Of a DNA stretch of 26,709 nt, positions 23,024 through 26,709 are shown piece after piece. The stretch comes from JANLTP01 sp031363055 (GTDB lineage Bacteria; Pseudomonadota; Gammaproteobacteria; Burkholderiales; Burkholderiaceae_E), in contig JANLTP010000172.1 of the NCBI GenBank assembly GCA_031363055.1, positions 1-26,709 of the forward strand, given 5' to 3'. The position numbers and the translations under genes are program-made. The notes under the pieces were generated by a model. It was not told the DNA's origin. It ran no database searches and saw only the letters and a program-made list of their open reading frames with translations. Within the stretch, counting starts at the first letter, position 1. Every line of letters begins with the position of its first letter.

Positions 23024-23065
23024 CCTCCATTGTAACTTATACTTCACAGAAGTCAAAGCGTGCAA
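23024..23065 (-). promoter_or_regulatory. higBA-like promoter region
   Basis: On the reverse strand there are two overlapping candidates. One is TTGACT (23056-23051) with TACAAT (23034-23029) at 16-bp spacing. The other is TTGCAC (23065-23060) with TATAAG (23041-23036) at 18-bp spacing. The second leaves room for the GGAGG ribosome-binding site (23028-23024) inside the transcript and is more consistent. ACTTC-TGT-GAAGT between the boxes could be the antitoxin operator. Confidence 0.5.
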
Positions 23066-23069
23066 AACC

Positions 23070-23091
23070 CCGCCGAAAAGCAGTTCGGCGG
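23070..23091 (-). terminator. Rho-independent terminator of the integrase gene
   Basis: On the reverse strand the 8-bp stem CCGCCGAA / TTCGGCGG with a 6-nt loop starts right after the integrase stop codon and is followed by GGTTTTG. The stem is strong and the U-tract short. Confidence 0.6.
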
Positions 23092-24423
23092 TCATGACGC
23101 AGCAGACTCGGTTGCAGTGCTGGTGGCCCGCTTGGTGCCGGGAGGAGTCGGGCGGTTTTTCCCCCTGCGGTGGCGGAAGACTTGGTAAGCCGGTGCCGCC
23201 CCAGATATGTCAGCGACAGGCTCAGGAACATCGTTTGGGGCAACCGGGCGGCTCCCTACAACGGCCTTGCGCCGATTGGCGACCAACTCTGCTGCGGCGC
23301 GCACTGGGTCGTCCTCGGTATGCACGTAACGCATGAACATCGTGACCGTCTTGTGCGCGGTCAGCGCCATGCCGACCTTGACCGGGATGCCGGAGTTGGC
23401 AATGTCGGTGGCTGATCGATGGCGGATGCCATGGGTCCCGACCGGAGGCACACCAGCCCGATCAAGGATGCGTCGCCATGCCTGGTAGTACGAATTCCCG
23501 GTCAGTGGCTGCTTGTGATCGAAGATCGACGGGCAGACATAGGGGGAGTTCTCGTAATGCGCGGCACTCGACAGAAGTCGGTAAGCCTCCTCGCTCATGG
23601 GTTTGGACATGTCGCCGGTCTTGCTGTCAGGCCAAACCACACGCCTGTTGGGCAGGTCAATCCAGTCCCACTGCAACAGCAGGATTTCCGACATGCGGGC
23701 GGCAAACTCGAACTGCAGCCGGATAACCAGAGTCAGTGTCGGATGCTCCAGGCCCTCGGTATCGGCCTTGTCGAGATAGGCGAACAGTTGCCTCATCTGC
23801 GCATCAGTGATCAGGCGGGTCGTGCCTTTTTCTGGATACTTCGGAACGTGCCTGCAGGGGTTTGAGCCATCGGGCCGATAGCCCCACAGCTCGGCGAGGT
23901 TGAACATCTTGCGGATGCAGCCGAGCACACGGTTGGCTTGTATGGGTGATTTCTCCTTGCGCTTCATCAGCGCAATCACGTCCATGCGTGTGATTTCAGG
24001 GACTTTCTTGCTGCCGAAGGCTGGAATGATCGAGCGATCGATTTGATGCTGGTATGAGCGTTGGGTGCTCGGCTTGTTGCGGGTCTTGGAGTAGTCCTCC
24101 ATGAATCGGGTGCACAGTTCCTTGACGGTCGGTGCCTTGCGCGCATCTGCCTTCTCACCGCCCGGATCGCCGCCGCGGTGAACCTCGGCCAGCCAGTCTT
24201 GCGCAAGCGCACGGGCCTGCTCGACGGTCAATTCGCCGAACAGCCCAAGCGACGGTTTGCGGCGCTCGCCGGCGTTGGTGCGGTACTGAATCATGAAGAC
24301 CTTGCGGCCTGCCGGAGTAACCTTGCATAGGAATCCCGGCACCAAGGTGTCGCGTAGTTCAACGTCGGTGGATTGAGGTTGTGCAGCGTCAACAACCGTT
24401 TTCGTCAATTTGATCTTAGCCAT
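23092..24423 (-). CDS. int: Tyrosine-type integrase with DUF4102 N-terminal domain
   Basis: A 443-aa site-specific recombinase of the P4-like island-integrase class. Residues 1-95 are the DUF4102 arm-binding domain (VPGFLCKVTPAGRKVFMIQY), residues ~100-195 the core-binding SAM-like domain, and 200-380 the catalytic domain with Arg243 (AARMSEIL), His331-x-x-Arg334 (HGIRH), His357 (TAHKTV) and nucleophile Tyr366 (RYVH). All catalytic residues are present. Relatives integrate genomic islands at tRNA genes or other short sites. It lies at the right side of the island and points inward, with a 9-bp palindrome 8-30 bp before its ATG. No tRNA gene is found beside it. Confidence 0.95.
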   Translation of the reverse strand: MAKIKLTKTVVDAAQPQSTDVELRDTLVPGFLCKVTPAGRKVFMIQYRTNAGERRKPSLGLFGELTVEQARALAQDWLAEVHRGGDPGGEKADARKAPTVKELCTRFMEDYSKTRNKPSTQRSYQHQIDRSIIPAFGSKKVPEITRMDVIALMKRKEKSPIQANRVLGCIRKMFNLAELWGYRPDGSNPCRHVPKYPEKGTTRLITDAQMRQLFAYLDKADTEGLEHPTLTLVIRLQFEFAARMSEILLLQWDWIDLPNRRVVWPDSKTGDMSKPMSEEAYRLLSSAAHYENSPYVCPSIFDHKQPLTGNSYYQAWRRILDRAGVPPVGTHGIRHRSATDIANSGIPVKVGMALTAHKTVTMFMRYVHTEDDPVRAAAELVANRRKAVVGSRPVAPNDVPEPVADISGAAPAYQVFRHRRGKNRPTPPGTKRATSTATESAAS

Positions 24424-24430
24424 GTGTGCG

Positions 24431-24453
24431 CCTGGAAATACCCGATTTCCAGG
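24431..24453. repeat. 9-bp perfect palindrome upstream of the integrase
   Basis: CCTGGAAAT and ATTTCCAGG flank a 5-bp ACCCG spacer. An adjacent 8-bp direct repeat AGGAGCCA (24451-24458, 24462-24469) follows. The location just before int suggests an integrase arm/core site or an operator for int. No second copy was seen at the left of the island, so it cannot yet be called an att site. Confidence 0.5.
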
Positions 24454-24544
24454 AGCCAGCTAGGAGCCAAGCGAAAGGGAACCGGGTCGATGTGGGTCGA
24501 ACACCGGGGTATCATCAGGCTTGATGCTTCGAGAGAAAACCTGC

Positions 24545-24739
24545 TCAAGAGAGCTGGGGCGTAGCCTGGAAGACCTCGGTGTATTGCCAATCTTCCGGCT
24601 TAAAATCGGCTTTGTCTTCGACACGCTGGGGTGAGGAACAGAGCCAGTTGCTGGAGCCAACCCGCCGCAACTTCTTGCCGATGTAATGCACGCCGCTTGG
24701 GTCGGGTTTGCCACCAGGGGCGATGCCGGGTGGCCGCAT
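24545..24739 (-). CDS. Hypothetical 64-aa ORF after tphA1
   Basis: The frame reads MRPPGIAPGGKPDPSGVHYI, then GKKLRRVGSSNWLCSSPQ and a tail rich in Asp, Lys and aromatic residues (DFKPEDWQYTEVF). GAGG lies nearby upstream, and the start is 12 bp after the tphA1-like stop on the same strand. I do not recognise it. It may be a small real protein or the cut end of a larger gene at the island junction. A competing frame from 24743 overlaps it and has a more basic, low-complexity product, so this one is preferred. The rest of 24454-24544 shows no feature. Confidence 0.4.
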   Translation of the reverse strand: MRPPGIAPGGKPDPSGVHYIGKKLRRVGSSNWLCSSPQRVEDKADFKPEDWQYTEVFQATPQLS

Positions 24740-24751
24740 TCATCGCCTCGC

Positions 24752-25747
24752 TCACGTCACGGTAGCAGGCCCCGGCACGAACACGTCGCTGTAGAAGTGA
24801 TGCGAGGCAACGCCGCGCTCGACGCAGGCCTTCTTCACCGCAGTCACCATCGGGGGCGATCCGCAGCAATACACCTCGTGCCCCTCCAGCGTGGAGAAGT
24901 TGGTGCGCACCGCATCGTCTACTCGACCCTGGAAACCGCCGAGCGCCGATGCTTGGTCCTCGACCGCAGCGATAAACGTGAATCCCGGCATCGTCTTCTT
25001 CCATCGCTCCACCGCCGACATCAGGTACAGGCCCGACCGGTTGCGGCCGCCCCAGATCAGCGTCACCGGCCGCTTGATGCCCTTTTTCTGCATGTCGTCC
25101 AGCAGCGACTTCACCGGAGCGAACCCGGTGCCGCCAACCACGCAGAGCATCGGTGCCGCGGTGTCTTTGCGCAGCTCGAAGCTGCCGTAAGGCAGTTCGA
25201 CCTGCAACAAGTCGCCCGACTTCAGTTGCGGCAGTATCTTGGTGAACTGGCCGCCCGCAACGTGGCGGATGTGGAGTTGCAGCATGTCGCTTTCGTGCGG
25301 CGGGTTCGCCATCGAGTAGGAGCGCCGGCTGCCGTCCGGCAGCGCCATCTGCAGGTACTGACCCGCCTTGAAACGCGCGCGCTGGCCGGCGGGCAAACGC
25401 AGCAGCAGCACATTGACGTCGTCGGCCGCGGCCGTATTGCGGAACACCTTGACTGAAAAGGTCTTGCGCGCCGACGGGTCGATGCGGTGCCAGGCCTCGG
25501 GCTCGATCGCCAGGTCGGACAACGGCCGGCACTGGCAGAACAGATGTTTGCCGGGCGGCGTCATTTCGCCGGCCGATGGGCCAACCACCTCGCCCGACGT
25601 TACGCCGCCCGCGCAATTGCCGCACACGCCCTTGCGACATGAATAGGGCATTTCGATGCCGGCCTTCAGCGCGGCGTCCAGGATGTTCTGGTCGCCTTCG
25701 CAGGCGAAGCGCAGATCGGTCCCGGTAATGCGGATGTCGTAGGTCAT
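24752..25747 (-). CDS. tphA1: Terephthalate dioxygenase reductase component-like (TphA1-like)
   Basis: The 331-aa product is a three-domain electron-transfer reductase. It has a plant-type [2Fe-2S] domain at the N terminus (Cys37, Cys42, Cys45 in YSCRKGVCGNC; Cys71 in LFCQC), an FAD domain (RRSYSMANPPHESD) and an NAD(P)H domain (VVGGTGFAPVKSLLDDM, GRVDDAVRT, VYCCGSPPMV). It should pass electrons from NAD(P)H to a ring-hydroxylating oxygenase. From memory the sequence resembles Comamonas TphA1 along its length (shared YSCRKGxCGNC, SYSMANPPHESD, LIWG.RN.SGLYL). The 14-bp gap from a TphB-like gene in the order tphB-tphA1 supports terephthalate catabolism. The oxygenase genes tphA2A3 are not in the window, so the substrate is inferred. 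Confidence 0.85.
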   Translation of the reverse strand: MTYDIRITGTDLRFACEGDQNILDAALKAGIEMPYSCRKGVCGNCAGGVTSGEVVGPSAGEMTPPGKHLFCQCRPLSDLAIEPEAWHRIDPSARKTFSVKVFRNTAAADDVNVLLLRLPAGQRARFKAGQYLQMALPDGSRRSYSMANPPHESDMLQLHIRHVAGGQFTKILPQLKSGDLLQVELPYGSFELRKDTAAPMLCVVGGTGFAPVKSLLDDMQKKGIKRPVTLIWGGRNRSGLYLMSAVERWKKTMPGFTFIAAVEDQASALGGFQGRVDDAVRTNFSTLEGHEVYCCGSPPMVTAVKKACVERGVASHHFYSDVFVPGPATVT

Positions 25748-25761
25748 GGGGTGCCGCGCCT

Positions 25762-26709
25762 TCAGGAGATGCCGGCGACCAGGCGCAGGCTGCGCAGCAG
25801 CGCATCGGGCCTGGCTGTGCCCGAGTCCGCGATGTCCATCGCGCTGCCATGGCCGGTGCTGGCCAGCAGCACGTCGGCACCGATCGAGATCGCGCTGGCC
25901 GCCTGCGGCGCCAGCAGCTTCACGGGGATGTGGCCCTGGTCGTGCAGCATCGCCACGTACAGGTCGTGCTTGCGATCGGCAAGCAGCACGTCGGCACCCT
26001 GCGGTCCGATGACGTCGATGCCCAATTCTCGCAGCGTCTGCGCGGCCGGCCGCACGAGCTCTTCATCCTCGGGGCCGAACAGGCGCCCCTCCGAGGCATG
26101 TGGATTGACGCCGAATAGTGCCACGCGGGGCTGCGGCAACCCCAGCATCCGGCACGCACGCACGCCGGCCTGCGTGGCCGCTACGACCAGCGCCGGCGTG
26201 ATGCGCGCAAGCGCGGTCGCCACGCTCTCATGCAAGGTCACGTGCACGATGCGCAGTCCGCCGCCGACCAGCAACAGGAAGACCTGACCCTCCGGCTGGC
26301 CGCACACACGCGCCAGCAGCGAGGGGTAGCCGCTGAAGCGAATGCCGGCCTGGGCGATCGCGGTCTCGTGATGCGGCCCGGCCACGACGGCATCAAACCC
26401 GCCGGCCCGACAGGCCTCGATGGCCGCGGTGGCGCATGCCACCGCACTGGCGCCGGCGGCGGCATTCACCTGGCCCGGCTTGAATGCGCCGAACGGCAAC
26501 TCGCCCGCAGCGCGCAGTTCCGTGGCCCGCAGCACGGCCTGCAGCCCGAGCCGCGCAGCGGTATCACTCATCACCTCGGGCGGCCCGAACACGGTGATAC
26601 GAAGTCTGCCCTCGTCTCTGAGCGCGTCCAGTGCCTTGAGCACGATCTCGGGCCCGATCCCGTTGGGATCGCCGACCGACAGCGCGATACGACGTGGCGC
26701 AGCAGCAGA
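25762..26709 (-). CDS. tphB: PdxA-family dihydrodiol dehydrogenase, TphB-like (5' end cut by window edge)
   Basis: The frame is open to the right edge, where RRIALSVGDPNGIGPEIVLK shows the family N terminus, so only a few residues are missing. The 315 visible residues include the metal-site segments of PdxA enzymes: PHHETAI, GVNPHASEGRLFG and MLHDQGHIPVKLL, and a GHGSAMDIA nucleotide-site segment. PdxA itself oxidises 4-phosphohydroxy-threonine in vitamin B6 synthesis. This branch looks closer to TphB, which oxidises and decarboxylates the cis-dihydrodiol of terephthalate to protocatechuate. The adjacent TphA1-like reductase supports that reading. A GTG at 26643 could be mistaken for the start, but conserved sequence continues upstream of it. 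Confidence 0.85.
   Translation of the reverse strand, partial: SAAAPRRIALSVGDPNGIGPEIVLKALDALRDEGRLRITVFGPPEVMSDTAARLGLQAVLRATELRAAGELPFGAFKPGQVNAAAGASAVACATAAIEACRAGGFDAVVAGPHHETAIAQAGIRFSGYPSLLARVCGQPEGQVFLLLVGGGLRIVHVTLHESVATALARITPALVVAATQAGVRACRMLGLPQPRVALFGVNPHASEGRLFGPEDEELVRPAAQTLRELGIDVIGPQGADVLLADRKHDLYVAMLHDQGHIPVKLLAPQAASAISIGADVLLASTGHGSAMDIADSGTARPDALLRSLRLVAGIS

Noticed and set aside
24424..24560. Possible tRNA gene serving as attachment site beside the integrase
   Set aside because: The GGGTCGAAC string looks like a T-loop, but no acceptor, D or anticodon stems can be formed around it.
24600..25880. 426-codon reverse-strand ORF overlapping the TphA1-like gene
   Set aside because: Arg/Pro/Ala-rich shadow frame of a G+C-rich gene whose own frame has full reductase motifs.
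1..26709. CRISPR arrays and rRNA genes
   Set aside because: No regularly spaced repeats of CRISPR type and no rRNA-like sequence were seen; the only tandem repeat is the duplicated IS66 tip.

Overview
The window looks like a chromosomal segment of a Gram-negative proteobacterium, most likely a betaproteobacterium (Burkholderiales or a relative). The grounds are the gene families present: a DUF4398 lipoprotein with an OmpA partner, a 'translational machinery protein', cbpA-cbpM, a DUF2934 microprotein, and tph-type aromatic catabolism genes. This is inferred from family content, not from a database search.

Region 1 (1-14530) is a chromosomal neighbourhood centred on the envelope, stress and redox. 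After the 3' end of an HNH/DUF222 nuclease come a GFA-family zinc protein and an Old Yellow Enzyme. Next is a compact forward run: two lipoproteins (DUF4398; DUF4398-like plus OmpA), a small eRF1-like protein and an MgtA-type Mg2+ P-type ATPase. A reverse-strand operon follows (DUF2934 microprotein, cold-shock-domain-like protein, YcbB-type L,D-transpeptidase, YcbK/MepK-like peptidase), devoted largely to peptidoglycan remodelling. Forward again are a membrane fatty-acid hydroxylase, CbpA with its modulator CbpM, a CHAD protein, an AdhP-type alcohol dehydrogenase behind a perfect FNR/ANR box, and a small helical protein of unknown function.

Region 2 (14531-24480) is an accessory island. Its left side is scarred. 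A 3' remnant of a DUF6544/DUF6920-like gene is cut exactly at an IS66-type end (GTAAGCG), that end is present twice in tandem, and the IS66 element is broken inside tnpB next to a different repeat motif (TTATGCCGAG/TTATGCGGAG). The cargo is defence and addiction genes. AbiEi-AbiEii runs leftward from a recognisable promoter and operator. Divergent from it is a three-gene block: an unknown 199-aa protein, an XRE-ImmA/IrrE metallopeptidase regulator (ATGA-coupled to the first), and a ~1030-aa PHP-domain plus SMC-like ATPase of the TrlF / Ppl type. A HigB-HigA-like toxin-antitoxin pair and a DUF4102 tyrosine integrase complete the right side. The PHP-SMC gene has an ideal Shine-Dalgarno sequence placed for an ATC codon rather than ATG.

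Region 3 (24545-26709) looks richer in G+C. It holds a 64-aa ORF of unknown function and then, on the reverse strand, a reductase and a PdxA-type dehydrogenase that resemble tphA1 and tphB of terephthalate catabolism, in the order tphB-tphA1. The tphB-like gene runs off the right edge.

The strongest candidate for a new or little-described system is the divergent AbiE / (unknown protein + XRE-ImmA/IrrE + PHP-SMC ATPase) block at 15453-22284.
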